Shown here: piece after piece, positions 1 through 9,750 of the stretch
Layout: each line of letters begins with the position of its first letter
How positions within the stretch are numbered: position 1 is the first letter of the stretch
Assembly: GCF_002135375.1 (NCBI RefSeq)
Contig: NZ_NEGH01000018.1
Coordinates: forward strand, 1-43,186
Reading direction: 5' to 3'
Source: Acinetobacter sp. ANC 4558
GTDB taxonomy: Bacteria; Pseudomonadota; Gammaproteobacteria; Pseudomonadales; Moraxellaceae
DNA length: 43,186 bases
Notes under the pieces: generated by a model
Databases searched by the model: none
Told to the model about the DNA's origin: nothing
What the model saw: the letters and a program-made list of their open reading frames with translations, nothing else
Translations under genes and position numbers: made by a program

Positions 1-245
1 GGACTATCGATACACAGCTTTGCCAAGAACCGCTGACTTGGGTTTCTAACCCATACTCGATAAAAAGCCATTAAATATTGATAGCCTTCTTCTTGAACCA
101 CCCACTGCACGGATGCGGTGTGATAACTACCTTTCAATGCACGGCGATATCTTGGCGCACCACCATCTAACTCTTGTGAAATAACACCATCACCCAATTG
201 GGCTGAATAGCCCGACTGGGTGGAGCAATAAAGTAATTTATGCAT
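1..245 (-). CDS. Phage-like protein, N-terminal part (runs off the left edge)
   Basis: An open minus-strand frame begins with ATG at 245-243 and stays open for 81 codons to the window edge, so the C-terminus is missing. The protein starts MHKLLYCSTQSGYSAQLG and is rich in Tyr, Gln and Trp. From memory it resembles small tail-region proteins of Acinetobacter prophages, but I cannot name a family. GGGTG lies about 9 bases before the ATG and is a weak ribosome binding site. Directly upstream, within some ten bases, an unrelated kinase remnant begins on the other strand, so the gene has lost its native upstream neighbour. The reading frame is well supported; the phage origin is inference. Confidence 0.5.
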   Translation of the reverse strand, partial: MHKLLYCSTQSGYSAQLGDGVISQELDGGAPRYRRALKGSYHTASVQWVVQEEGYQYLMAFYRVWVRNPSQRFLAKLCIDS

Positions 246-247
246 AA

Positions 248-517
248 CTTGCACCCGAGCTCGGTTTAATTCAACACATTCCCAGAATAGAAGTGCTACG
301 CCAAATTCAACATACAGGCTTTAACGTTACAGTTCATGTACTTGATGCACCCAAGAGTATTCGACAAAAACGCGTTCAGCAACGAAATATTGAACAAGGT
401 GAGACTTTTTCAATGATTGTACCCGATCATATTTTCGAAATTGCCAGTGATATGTGGGAAGCTCCAAATGAGATTGAAATTGAAGAGTTTAACTTCATAT
501 TTCCTCTGATCGCTTAG
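248..517 (+). pseudogene. C-terminal remnant of a P-loop (AAA/predicted kinase) protein
   Basis: A plus-strand frame is open from 248 (stop at 245-247) to the TAG ending at 517. The only early start is GTG at 293, in mid-domain. The peptide contains VHVLDAPKSIRQKRVQQRN and ends with a conserved-looking MIVPDHIFEIASDMWEAP stretch. This matches the lid and C-terminal end of small bacterial predicted kinases. The Walker A half is absent because the frame runs straight into the oppositely oriented phage-like gene. I read it as a gene truncated by recombination at about 246-255. Whether the leftover is translated cannot be told; no ribosome binding site stands before 293. Confidence 0.6.
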
Positions 518-562
518 ACTCTTATTATCCACGTTGTCATAAATTTAATCAGTTTTCATTTA

Positions 563-593
563 AAAAGCCTTTATCTATAAGATAAAGGCTTTT
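563..593. terminator. Bidirectional rho-independent terminator
   Basis: A perfect 13-bp stem (563-575 with 581-593) has a five-base loop and A/T tracts on both sides. It lies between the kinase remnant and the convergent ahpF, so it can end transcripts from both directions. Confidence 0.8.
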
Positions 594-611
594 GATTGAT
601 AAAATTAAAGA

Positions 612-2177
612 TTACTGTCCTGAACGGATAATATAATCAAATGCGGAAAGTGCTGCTTTCGCACCTTCACCCGTGGCAATAATAATTTGTTTATATGGTA
701 CGGTTGTACAGTCACCCGCAGCAAAAACGCCTTTGACATTAGTTTCATTACGTTCGTTAATCACAATCTCACCACGATTTGAAAGCTCAACGTTTGTTTC
801 CTTCAAGAAATCTGTATTCGGTAATAAGCCAATTTGTACAAAAATTCCTGCTAATTCGATTATATGCTCAATGTCAGTTGCACGATCCTTATACTTTAAT
901 GCAGTCACTTGTGAACCATCACCAACAACTTCCGTTGATAATGCATTCAAAATCACTGTCGTATTCGGCAAGCTATGAAATTTATCTTGAAGGACTTGGT
1001 CTGCACGTAATTGTGTATCAAACTCAACCAAAGTTACATGCTCAACTAAACCAGCAAGATCAATGGCAGCTTCAACACCAGAGTTACCCCCACCAATGAC
1101 AGCAACGCGTTTACCTTTGAATAATGGACCATCACAGTGTGGACAATATGCGACTCCACGGGTTTTGTATTCTTGCTCGCCCGGAACATTCATTTCTCTC
1201 CAACGTGCACCTGTTGAAAGAATGACTGTTTTAGAAGAAAGTGTTGCTCCATTGTCTAAGCTCACTTCAACTAAACCGTTTGTTGTTTGGTCTGCACCTC
1301 GAATATCCGTTACACGCTGTAAGTTCATAATGTCAACACCGTACTCACGCACATGGGCTTCCATTTCTGCAGCAAACTTTGGTCCTTGGGTTTTTTGAAT
1401 GGAGGTATAGTTTTCAATGCCCATGGTATCCATGACTTGCCCCCCCATACGTTCTGCAACAATACCTGTGCGAATCCCTTTACGGGCTGCATAAATTGCA
1501 GATGTATTTCCAGCAGGACCACCACCAATCACCAAAACATCAAATGCATCTTTGGCATTCAATTTCTCAGCATCTTTGGCAGCTGAATTGGTGTCTAATT
1601 TAGCAAGGATTTCTTCTAACGTCATACGACCTTGACCGATATGTTCCCCATTTTGGAAAACCATAGGAACTGCCATGATTTTACGTTCTTCCACTTCATC
1701 TTGAAAGAAACCGCCATCAATCATCGTCGCTGTTGTGCCTGGATTATTAATGGCAATCAGGTTCAAGGCTTGCACAACATCAGGGCAGTTGTGACAACTT
1801 AAAGAAACAAAAACATCGAAATCAGCCGTTAAATTCAATGCTTTAATTTGAGAAAGTACCTCTTCAGATACTTTGGGTGCATAACCAGAAACTTGTAACA
1901 ATGCAAGAATTAATGACGTAAATTCATGTCCCATCGGTAAGCCTGCAAAGAAGACTCGAGGTTGTTGTCCTGCTTTTGCTACTCCAAAACTCGGAATCCG
2001 CTTGTTTTTTCCATCAAAACGTGCAGTCACGTTATCTGAAAGTGCGGCAATTTCTGTCACAAGTTCTTTGATCTTTTCTGATTTATCTGAATCATTTAAG
2101 CTTGCAACCAATTCAATTGGACTTTCAAGGCGCTCAAGAAGCGTTTTTAATTGTGCTGAAGTATTTTGATCTAACAT
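612..2177 (-). CDS. ahpF: Alkyl hydroperoxide reductase subunit F (NADH:peroxiredoxin reductase)
   Basis: AhpF is a cytoplasmic flavoprotein that passes electrons from NADH to the peroxiredoxin AhpC. The N-terminal tandem thioredoxin-fold domain carries the CHNC redox centre at residues 128-131. The FAD site GGGPAG follows, then the thioredoxin-reductase-like CPHC pair at Cys345 and Cys348, the NAD site GGGNSG, and the C-terminal GDCTT motif. With ATG at 2177 the protein has 521 residues, the same as E. coli AhpF, and its second cysteine pair has the same numbering. GGAG lies nine bases before this ATG; a TTG five codons upstream (2192) overlaps that site and is unlikely to be used. No ahpC is adjacent, so AhpC must be encoded elsewhere. 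A single OxyR-like half-site is visible upstream but is not convincing. Confidence 0.97.
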   Translation of the reverse strand: MLDQNTSAQLKTLLERLESPIELVASLNDSDKSEKIKELVTEIAALSDNVTARFDGKNKRIPSFGVAKAGQQPRVFFAGLPMGHEFTSLILALLQVSGYAPKVSEEVLSQIKALNLTADFDVFVSLSCHNCPDVVQALNLIAINNPGTTATMIDGGFFQDEVEERKIMAVPMVFQNGEHIGQGRMTLEEILAKLDTNSAAKDAEKLNAKDAFDVLVIGGGPAGNTSAIYAARKGIRTGIVAERMGGQVMDTMGIENYTSIQKTQGPKFAAEMEAHVREYGVDIMNLQRVTDIRGADQTTNGLVEVSLDNGATLSSKTVILSTGARWREMNVPGEQEYKTRGVAYCPHCDGPLFKGKRVAVIGGGNSGVEAAIDLAGLVEHVTLVEFDTQLRADQVLQDKFHSLPNTTVILNALSTEVVGDGSQVTALKYKDRATDIEHIIELAGIFVQIGLLPNTDFLKETNVELSNRGEIVINERNETNVKGVFAAGDCTTVPYKQIIIATGEGAKAALSAFDYIIRSGQ

Positions 2178-2302
2178 GACGAACGTCTCCAAAGGAGTAA
2201 ATCTTTATTTGATGGAAGAATCATAGAATAAACCAATAGATAGGTAAAACAAGTTATTCTTATTTAAATGATCGGTTTATTAAATTAATGTTAGGCTAAA
2301 AA

Positions 2303-3238
2303 TTACCGTAACCGATGTTCAATTCGGAGAATACGCTTTTTTAAATGATGAGATAAAAAAAATAAAATAATCGTTAAAATTGCACTAATAAAACTTAATA
2401 AAATAATAAAGTATTGTACAAATACTTGTATGTCTTCTGCTTGTTTAGCTTGCTTTTCAACTGATTTGGCCAAAGGAGTCAATGCTTTTTCATATAGTTG
2501 ATATTGCATTGTCCAAAGCTGTTCAGGCTTAAAACCATATTGAATAAAGTTATCGTTTTGTTTTTCTGCATTGATTAATTTTAATATATAAGGAATAGCA
2601 GCATCTTTATCAACTGGTTGGTGTATTAATGCAGTTTGTGCCAATAAATAGGCCTGAACATTTGGATCTAAATTTGATTTTTTTAAATATTGGGCAATTT
2701 TACTCTGTTGAATATCTTCATTATAAGCAATTTCTTGTGTAAATACGCCTATCTTATTATCACGCCTATCATTTTGGATATAAGTTAAAACTGACAAAAT
2801 CATGATAAATGCAATCAACCAAGCAATACATCTTAAAACTAAAGATTTAAATCTTATTATAAAAAAATGTATTCTTTTGGCCCAACGAAGAAAATAAAAA
2901 GAGCCTACAAATGAAATCAATAATTTAGTAATAAACCAACCAAACCAAGATAATAAATTTAAAAAATAATCAGGTGATGTTTGTAAATTCGATAAACTTC
3001 CATTCGCACTTATAGGAACATGTAATTGTTTTACTTCGGTAGTTAATCCAAAAAAACTATATACAAAATCTTGTTGTAGATACAAAGAAATCAGACATCC
3101 TAAAAAAATAGTTCCTGTACAAATCATGAATAGATCAAGTCGATGGTATCGCTTTTTTATTTCAACGATACCCTGTTCAATCTTAACTAGATTTAATGCA
3201 TATTTTTCTGACAACAAAGATTGCTTCCTAATGTTCAC
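2303..3238 (-). CDS. Multi-pass membrane protein of the TelA operon, unknown function
   Basis: This 311-residue protein is not recognised. It has hydrophobic segments near residues 36-58, 90-118 and 134-153, then a polar region of about 110 residues. A strong final hydrophobic segment lies near 270-295 and ends in a basic tail (KKRILRIEHRLR). The start is GTG at 3238, overlapping the TGA stop of the TelA-family gene by four bases, which suggests translational coupling. It is the last gene of a three-gene operon (5158 to 2303). The two upstream genes encode coiled-coil proteins, so this could be their membrane anchor; that is inference from context. Confidence 0.75.
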   Translation of the reverse strand: MNIRKQSLLSEKYALNLVKIEQGIVEIKKRYHRLDLFMICTGTIFLGCLISLYLQQDFVYSFFGLTTEVKQLHVPISANGSLSNLQTSPDYFLNLLSWFGWFITKLLISFVGSFYFLRWAKRIHFFIIRFKSLVLRCIAWLIAFIMILSVLTYIQNDRRDNKIGVFTQEIAYNEDIQQSKIAQYLKKSNLDPNVQAYLLAQTALIHQPVDKDAAIPYILKLINAEKQNDNFIQYGFKPEQLWTMQYQLYEKALTPLAKSVEKQAKQAEDIQVFVQYFIILLSFISAILTIILFFLSHHLKKRILRIEHRLR

Positions 3239-4362
3239 ATTGGTGGCTTATTGGAATCTATCACCAACTGATTCAAATTATCTTGTAGAACTTTTAATCG
3301 TTTTGTTGCCTCATCTCGCTTTTGCATTCCTTCTTTTTGAATCTGAATTACATCATTTACTGTATTAATTAAAGTGTTTTGAACATGATCTAAAGTTTCA
3401 ATATCAATCACTGATCTTTGATTTGCTTTTGCGGTATCAATAGAGTTTTGATGCAGCAAATCTGCATTTCGTCGTAAAATCTCATTGGTTGCATCATCAA
3501 TATTTTGAGCAAGTTTCACGCTATTTTTTTGTTCATTTAACGAAATAGCCAAGCTAATTTGATTTTTCCATGCTGGAATCGTAATATTTTTAATTGAATA
3601 AAATTTATCGACTAACATAATATTATTCGATTGAATAATCCGAATCATAGGCAACGTTTGCATTGCTGAATGTTGTAAAATTTTAAAATCGCTAACTCGC
3701 TTTTCTAAATTATTTGCGAGGTGATTCAAATCATAAATTTTTTGTATAACCGTTTGATCTCGTAGTAAATTCGTTAATTGATCAATTTCATTTTGAATTT
3801 CTTGCTGTTTGATTTGACCAGCGGCAATATAGATACCTAATTCCTTATACTCTTCTTCCACTCCAACAAACATTTTATCTAAGGTTTCAACTCTCGTTTT
3901 TAAACCCAATTGAGAAATTTCAATCTCTTTTATCAGCACATTTAATTGTTCTTTGCTTGTATTAAATGCCATATCAAAATTATTTTTTGCACCTTTAAGC
4001 TTATTAATAATTTTGCCTAAAAAACCATTATCTTTCTGTTGATTTAAAATACTTGATGTATTTAGTTGCTGAGCGACGTGTACCACTTCATTCAATTTTT
4101 GACCTGTTTCTTCTAAATCTTTATTTTGAACAAGATCTAATAATTCATCGGTATAAGTAGACGTTTGTTTAGCAATACTTTTCCCATACTCCGCAACTAC
4201 ATGATAATTTAAGTCTTGTAAATCTTTTCGAGCACTCAGTACTTTTTCAAAATCACTTTCATCAAGCCCAATTTCTTTTAAATTCAGTTGATCAAACTTT
4301 TTTCTGGTTTCTTCTACTGAAGATTTATCACTTAAAACATCATGCTTTTCAAAATCAGACAT
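3235..4362 (-). CDS. TelA-family (toxic anion resistance, PF05816-like) coiled-coil protein
   Basis: The 375-residue protein is almost entirely helical and coiled-coil, without signal peptide or membrane segment. Its pattern is typical of the TelA/KlaA family: an N-terminal acidic lead, a central stretch around LETRVETLDKMF-like heptads, and a C-terminal block with IPAWKNQ and a long Gln/Asn-rich helix. TelA proteins are named for tellurite resistance on IncP plasmids; the chromosomal members have no agreed biochemical role and are linked to envelope stress. A ribosome binding site (AAGG) precedes ATG 4362. The next gene overlaps by four bases and the upstream gene ends 20 bases before, so the three are one operon. 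No ter genes are nearby. Confidence 0.9.
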   Translation of the reverse strand: MSDFEKHDVLSDKSSVEETRKKFDQLNLKEIGLDESDFEKVLSARKDLQDLNYHVVAEYGKSIAKQTSTYTDELLDLVQNKDLEETGQKLNEVVHVAQQLNTSSILNQQKDNGFLGKIINKLKGAKNNFDMAFNTSKEQLNVLIKEIEISQLGLKTRVETLDKMFVGVEEEYKELGIYIAAGQIKQQEIQNEIDQLTNLLRDQTVIQKIYDLNHLANNLEKRVSDFKILQHSAMQTLPMIRIIQSNNIMLVDKFYSIKNITIPAWKNQISLAISLNEQKNSVKLAQNIDDATNEILRRNADLLHQNSIDTAKANQRSVIDIETLDHVQNTLINTVNDVIQIQKEGMQKRDEATKRLKVLQDNLNQLVIDSNKPPM

Positions 4363-4381
4363 ATATTACCTTTTCCATCAA

Positions 4382-5158
4382 TTATCTTGTTTTATCCAAA
4401 GAATTTTTCAAGGATGAAATTAAATTTAATCGTGTATCATCTAATTTTTCTAAATCTATACCAGATGATGTTTGTTGACTTTGTTTCACATGAAATTGCC
4501 ATGCAGGAATAAGCACTTGTTGTGCTTCCTTAAAACGATCTAATAACGTCAATGCAATCTGTTGAGAAAGCTGCATCTGTGTTATAGCAATATCATTATT
4601 TGCTTGTAATGTCATTAGGCTCATGACTTTTTTAGATAATCTGTCTGAAAAGTTATCGAGGGGATGAATATTTTTAACAAACTTTGGATATTCCTGTAAA
4701 AATCCTTCTGCTGCTGCAATAGCATGTGCCATATCTTCGCGATATTGATGAATTTTTTCTATATTATTTTTAGATTTTTGAATTTCAAATCTTAATCTTT
4801 GACTCAATTGATTTGCTTTTGCCAATAATAAATCTAATTTTTTATAATATTCGATTTGACTTGCATCATATTCAATATCTAATCCAAGCCAGCGCTGTAA
4901 CGCATTAAATTTTTTTATTTTTAAGTGCTTATTTGCATTTGATAACATCTCAATCATTTTTTCAATTGTTTGACCTAACTGATACATTAAAGATGGATCT
5001 ACACCTTTAAGTAATTTTGCCTGTGCTTGAATAATATCATCTGCATAATGATTTAATTGATATTGATCATTTAATATAGGCAGTAAATAGTCACGTTGAA
5101 TTTGCAATAACCGACGATGATCAACGCAAATTTCTTTCACTGGTGTCAATACAATCAT
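4382..5158 (-). CDS. Coiled-coil protein, probable divergent partner of the TelA-family protein
   Basis: This soluble, helical protein of 258 residues (268 if TTG at 5188 is used) is not recognised. Its C-terminal third echoes the TelA block: a DRFKEAQQVLIPAWQFHV segment stands where the neighbouring TelA protein has DKFYSIKNITIPAWKNQI. I take it as a distant TelA paralogue or interaction partner. I prefer ATG 5158 to TTG 5188, though neither has a clear ribosome binding site. It is the first gene of the operon with the TelA-family and membrane proteins. Function unknown. Confidence 0.7.
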   Translation of the reverse strand: MIVLTPVKEICVDHRRLLQIQRDYLLPILNDQYQLNHYADDIIQAQAKLLKGVDPSLMYQLGQTIEKMIEMLSNANKHLKIKKFNALQRWLGLDIEYDASQIEYYKKLDLLLAKANQLSQRLRFEIQKSKNNIEKIHQYREDMAHAIAAAEGFLQEYPKFVKNIHPLDNFSDRLSKKVMSLMTLQANNDIAITQMQLSQQIALTLLDRFKEAQQVLIPAWQFHVKQSQQTSSGIDLEKLDDTRLNLISSLKNSLDKTR

Positions 5159-5283
5159 TTGAAATAAAAAACCAAGAGCATCGGACAATCATTTTTATAC
5201 TACTCTCTTTACATCAAAGCTTAAGTAATTTTTTGCTATTTTCTATTTACAAAAAAACTCAGATTTAAGCCATTCATTAAAAC

Positions 5284-5309
5284 AAAAAGCCATTCTAAAG
5301 AATGGCTTT
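5284..5309 (-). terminator. Rho-independent terminator of rnk
   Basis: An 11-bp stem (5286-5296 with 5299-5309) is followed on the minus strand by a T-rich tract. It lies just beyond the rnk stop codon. Confidence 0.75.
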
Positions 5310-5323
5310 GAATTTTCTTTAAA

Positions 5324-5728
5324 TTATATAAAGTTACCTTCTCGCTCTGGTTGATAAAGTACTTTTTCAATACGTACTTTCATGATATGTCCATCTGGTT
5401 GTGGCCATTCAATATCTTGCCCCTCAGCTAAACCAAGAATAGCAGCACCGACAGGTGCTAGAATATTAACCTGACCTTTATCTCCATTAAAATCATGAGG
5501 ATAAACCAAAGTCACCTCTATAGGTGTTATCGATGGTGCAATCGTAATCGCTACTTTTGCATTCATAGTGACGACATTAATCGGAACTACCGTCGCATTG
5601 ACCACCTCAGCGCGAGCAAGCTCATCTTCTAAATGCTGCATAGTCACAGTCTGTATTTTTTGATGTTCAAGCATTGTTTCTAAACGATTTAAATCTTGCT
5701 CAGAAATAATAATATTCGGTTTAGCCAT
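5324..5728 (-). CDS. rnk: Rnk, nucleoside diphosphate kinase regulator (GreA/GreB-like)
   Basis: Rnk is an anti-Gre factor related to GreA and GreB. It binds RNA polymerase near the secondary channel but lacks the long catalytic coiled coil. The 134-residue length fits. A short N-terminal helical part (to about residue 45) precedes the FKBP-like C-terminal domain, where the conserved VTLVYPHD and LAPVGAAILGL blocks sit. The gene is monocistronic: its own terminator follows and an intergenic gap separates it from glyA. Confidence 0.92.
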   Translation of the reverse strand: MAKPNIIISEQDLNRLETMLEHQKIQTVTMQHLEDELARAEVVNATVVPINVVTMNAKVAITIAPSITPIEVTLVYPHDFNGDKGQVNILAPVGAAILGLAEGQDIEWPQPDGHIMKVRIEKVLYQPEREGNFI

Positions 5729-5845
5729 ACAAAAAATCCTTAATATATGAGTCTGCTCATTGAATTATTATTCAACTTTAAAATTGGTATTTTAAATCTA
5801 TTCTATGCTTCAAATGTACATGAATATTTTAAATATATACAGTAT

Positions 5846-5873
5846 AAAAAAAGCCTCCATGAGGAGGCTTTCT
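5846..5873 (-). terminator. Rho-independent terminator of glyA
   Basis: An 8-bp GC-rich stem (5851-5858 with 5863-5870), loop ATGA, is followed on the minus strand by a run of seven T. It lies 16 bases beyond the glyA stop. Confidence 0.85.
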
Positions 5874-5888
5874 CAATCAATGGATGAC

Positions 5889-7142
5889 TTAATTTACATA
5901 AACTGGAAATTTAGCACAAACCGTTTCAACCTTGGCTCTTACTGTATTAATTACAGCTTCATCACCTTTAGAATCAAGAATATCTGCAATCCATTCAGCT
6001 AAATCACGTACTTCAGCTTCACCAAAACCACGAGTTGTAACTGCTGGTGTACCAATACGAACACCAGAAGTAACAAATGGAGAGCGTGGATCATTAGGTA
6101 CTGAGTTTTTATTTACCGTAATATGCGCAGCACCTAACCATGCATCAGCATCTTTACCAGTAATATCTTGTTTAATTAGAGAAAGCAAGAATAAATGGTT
6201 TTTAGTACCACCAGAAACAACATCATAGCCACGAGCAATAAGAACTTCAGCCATTGCTTGAGCATTCTTCACGACTTGCTGTTGATAAATTTTATATTCA
6301 GGTGCCATTGCTTCTTTAAAACAAATCGCTTTTGCAGCAATTGCATGGACTAAAGGACCACCCTGATTTCCTGGAAATACTGCTGATTGCAGTTTTTTCT
6401 CAATTTCTTCATTTGCTTTTGCAAGGATTAAACCAGAACGCGGACCACGAAGTGTTTTATGCGTTGTCGTTGTTGTTACATCAGCAATTTGAACTGGGCT
6501 TGGGTAAACACCAGCTGCAACTAGACCTGCAACATGAGCCATATCTACAAATAAATAAGCACCTACTTTATCCGCAATATCACGGAAACGTTGCCAATCT
6601 ACAATTTGACTATAGGCAGAGAAACCTGCCACGATCATACGTGGTTTATGTTCAAGTGCTAAACGCTCAACTTCTTCATAATCGATTTCACCCGTTTCAG
6701 GATTTAAACCATATTGAATCGCATTGTATGTTTTGCCTGAAAAGCTAACTTTAGCACCATGCGTTAAATGACCACCGTGTGCTAAGCTCATACCTAATAC
6801 AGTATCACCAGGATTGAGAAGTGCTAAGTAAACTGCTGAGTTTGCTTGAGAACCTGCGTGTGGTTGAACGTTTGCATAGTCAGCGCCAAAGAGTTCCTTA
6901 GCACGATCAATAGCCAATTGCTCAATAATATCAACATATTCACAACCGCCATAGTAGCGTTTGCCTGGGTAGCCTTCTGCATATTTGTTAGTGAGTTTTG
7001 AACCTTGAGCTTCCATAACAGCTGGAGAGCAATAGTTTTCCGATGCGATTAACTCAATATGAGCTTCTTGACGTGCATCTTCATTTGAAATTGCTTGAGC
7101 TAATTCAGGGTCAAATTCAGCAATAGAGATATTGGCAAACAT
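5889..7142 (-). CDS. glyA: Serine hydroxymethyltransferase
   Basis: GlyA is a PLP enzyme that interconverts serine and glycine while loading one-carbon units onto tetrahydrofolate. The 417-residue length equals that of the E. coli enzyme. Visible landmarks are the N-terminal ELIASENY block, the YGGCEYVD segment, the VDMAHVAGL region that contacts PLP, and the [12 protein letters not shown] motif containing the Schiff-base lysine. ATG 7142 is preceded by AGGA. Upstream on the minus strand is a good -10 (TATAAT) at 7200-7195 and a small leader hairpin at 7165-7176. No glycine riboswitch was recognised. Confidence 0.98.
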   Translation of the reverse strand: MFANISIAEFDPELAQAISNEDARQEAHIELIASENYCSPAVMEAQGSKLTNKYAEGYPGKRYYGGCEYVDIIEQLAIDRAKELFGADYANVQPHAGSQANSAVYLALLNPGDTVLGMSLAHGGHLTHGAKVSFSGKTYNAIQYGLNPETGEIDYEEVERLALEHKPRMIVAGFSAYSQIVDWQRFRDIADKVGAYLFVDMAHVAGLVAAGVYPSPVQIADVTTTTTHKTLRGPRSGLILAKANEEIEKKLQSAVFPGNQGGPLVHAIAAKAICFKEAMAPEYKIYQQQVVKNAQAMAEVLIARGYDVVSGGTKNHLFLLSLIKQDITGKDADAWLGAAHITVNKNSVPNDPRSPFVTSGVRIGTPAVTTRGFGEAEVRDLAEWIADILDSKGDEAVINTVRAKVETVCAKFPVYVN

Positions 7143-7194
7143 TAGCGAGGTCCTATGAATGTAGGGCTTTTAAGCCGTGCTAAGATTGGCGCAT

Positions 7195-7200
7195 ATTATA
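7195..7200 (-). promoter_or_regulatory. Probable -10 box of the glyA promoter
   Basis: A perfect TATAAT reads on the minus strand, followed by a GC-containing discriminator and a leader of about 50 bases before glyA. The -35 region is poor, so the call rests on the -10 alone. Confidence 0.45.
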
Positions 7201-7802
7201 TCATGAAGTTATCTTATTTTGAGAATCAACTTTGCTCAGTTTGTAATAAAAATTGCACTTATGAATACAATTAAATATTAACAATCATTTTTTAAGTTTC
7301 TCTGATATATTAACGTTTCAATAATGTGACACAAATCACAAATAATTTCAATTCAATATTAATTATAAAAACTTTGCGTATTCATACTACTACCTATTTT
7401 AAATACTTACTTTAAAATAATTAGAATGAATAAAATCTAAATATTTATTATGATTCTTAAAGTTAAAATATTAAACTACAGAATAAATCTACAATTTTAA
7501 ATAATATATTTAGTTAAAATAATTTAAATTTTCAATATTTTTATTTTAATTAATACACTATCTCAACATGTAATACATATTGTTGTATATTTTTTAATAA
7601 AAATACCCAGTGAAATTATATTTAATAAATAAAATCAAAATAATAAAATTTTAAAAACTAATAAATACTATCATACTATTACATTACATATCTAAATAAT
7701 TACCTGTTATAGATATTATTAATAATTCATAACCAAAGTAATAGTAAAAAATAAAGATAATACATCACAGGATTAAAATTTTAATGCCTGCTATGAGGAT
7801 AA
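7201..7802. other. Long, extremely AT-rich intergenic region
   Basis: About 600 bases are made almost entirely of A and T, with no open frame of note and no RNA gene that I can see. It separates glyA from the divergent S8 protease gene and probably holds both promoters. A GAGG ribosome binding site stands at 7795-7798 before ATG 7803. The composition differs from the flanking genes and would suit binding by a xenogeneic silencer such as H-NS; that is inference. Confidence 0.6.
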
Positions 7803-9740
7803 ATGATGTATAAAAAAATAATTTTTCATATTTTAACGGTTATATCACTTTCAGCTTGCACAGACAAATCACCCAATAGCTCAAACAATGAAATAGTCAC
7901 CCCACAAAAAGATTGTATTGAAACTGGTGTATATGCCTGTAAATCTGGTGAAACAGAACCTCTATATCCTTTTCAATGGGCTTTAAACTATAAAAATAGT
8001 TTCTTTAAAGCCTTCAAAGATATATGGAAAAATGATTCTGACCCTGAAAATTATGACATAAATGTTGAAGTTCTGCATAAACAAGAAATTAAAGGTCAGG
8101 GCATTAGTGTAATGGTTCTAGATGATGGTATTGATATCAAACATGAAGACTTATCTGCCAACATTAATAAAAGTATGACTTTCAATTTTATTAACAACAG
8201 CAATAATCCCACCCCTGCAAATAACCCTAATTATCAACATGATTCACATGGTACCAATGTTGCAGGAATTATTGCAGCAGCACAAAATGGTAAAGGCGTT
8301 ATGGGTATTGCACCAAGGGTAAACTTAGGCGGCGCTAATTTACTATCTGCTCCACGTAACGTAGACTTAGATTCATACGGTGGTGCAGCATTCTCAAAAA
8401 ATACGGATATTTTCAATGCATCATATGGAAAGAATCCTTCTGCTCCAATTCCTTATGATACCGCTACAAATATTCCCACTCATATTCGTTCTATCGTCAA
8501 TTTACGTAATCAAAAAGGTGCCATTTTAGTTAAATCTGCTGGGAATGAGTTCATTGAATTCTTTGAAGGAGCTAATCGGACCCGAGATTGTCCAGATCAA
8601 TTTAAAAACATTCTCAGTTGTGAAAATCTAGCACATGATATTGAAGCACTAGAACCGAATGTCATTTTAGTGGGTGCCGCAAATGCACAAGGACGAAAAG
8701 CATTTTACTCAAATGCAGGTCCAGTGAATTGGATTACTGGTCTTGCAGGTGAATCAGGTCGAGGTGGTATATTTGGTGAAGGAGAAGACGGCTTTGCATA
8801 TACCCCAAATGAACGTCGAACTGCTGTTAGGGGACCCTCTATTTTTTCAACAGACTTACAAGGATATCAACGTGGTTATAGTCGCTCTAATTCAACAGAT
8901 AACCTTTTCGCTCGAGGACTATCTATTTTTAAAGGGATTAAAAACAATCCAAACTGTGATTATTCACAAATGGGAGGTACTTCTGCCGCAACACCTACAG
9001 TGACAGGTGTAGTTGCCCTTATTTTACAAGTAAATCCAGATTTAACATGGCGTGATATTCGTGAGATTTAACTTCAGTCTTCACGTGTCATTGATAAAAA
9101 TTATGATTTAAGAATTGCTGCAAATCACTTAGTTGATTTAACAACAGGAAGAATGTTAACTCAAACTGGAACTCGATCTGATATTAGAGATGGAATGACG
9201 CAAGTACCACTTGAATTTGGTTGGCAAACCAATGGTGCTGGTTTTCAATATTCGAATTGGTATGGTTTTGGCTTGGTCAATGCTGAGGCTGCCGTTAAGT
9301 TAGCTAAAAAATATAAAGCAGGAACTTTAAAAGCTTCTTTAAAACTTTCCAATTTTCAAAGTGCATTTCCTGCCATAGAAACTTTAGCTTATGGCAGAGT
9401 AACAAAGTTAGGTAATATTTCGATAAATAAGTTAGAAACAATTGACCAATTTCAATTGCGTCTAACAAGACCTATTTGTTCAGGAAGTGTTGGCTTCTTT
9501 GTTAAATCGCCATCTGGCGTAATTTCAAATTTATCGACCCCTTATAATATATATTATAAATCAAATATTTCAGATGTAATCGATTATGGCCTAGGAAGTT
9601 ATGCTTTTCATGGTGAGAAATCAACAGGATCTTGGGAAGTATTTGCTGTCAGCGGTGATAAAGGTGCATCTGAAAGTAATGTTTCAGCATTAACACCTCT
9701 AAAAGTAGAGTATCGAATTATTCCTAAAATATATTCATAA
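7803..9740 (+). pseudogene. Secreted lipoprotein S8 (kexin/subtilisin-like) serine protease, broken by an in-frame stop
   Basis: One frame runs from ATG 7803 to TAA 9740 but is cut by a single TAA at 9069-9071, after codon 422; no frameshift is involved. The protein has a lipoprotein signal ending in the lipobox LSAC (Cys19). The catalytic triad is complete before the stop: Asp107 in VMVLDDGID, His149 in DSHGTNVAG and Ser394 in GGTSAATP, with Asn in the SAGNE block. After the stop come the rest of the catalytic domain and a C-terminal P/homo-B-like domain (SGSVGFFVKSPSG region), typical of proprotein convertases. The stop falls in the motif DIREI*LQSSRVID, where Leu (TTA) would be expected, so one T-to-A change explains it. 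The truncated form would lack the P domain usually needed for folding. A small exported protein gene follows ten bases on. Confidence 0.85.
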
Positions 9741-9750
9741 GGAAGTCATT

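Noticed and set aside
673..1586. Several plus-strand open frames over ahpF
   Set aside because: They are antisense shadows of a strongly conserved gene, with no ribosome binding sites and no recognisable protein.
2223..2237. OxyR-like half-site (ATAG and CAAT at proper distance) before ahpF
   Set aside because: Only one of the two half-sites needed is recognisable; the tetrads expected at 2245 and 2256 are absent.
7143..7200. Possible glycine riboswitch upstream of glyA
   Set aside because: The leader is only about 50 bases with one small hairpin; no aptamer structure fits.
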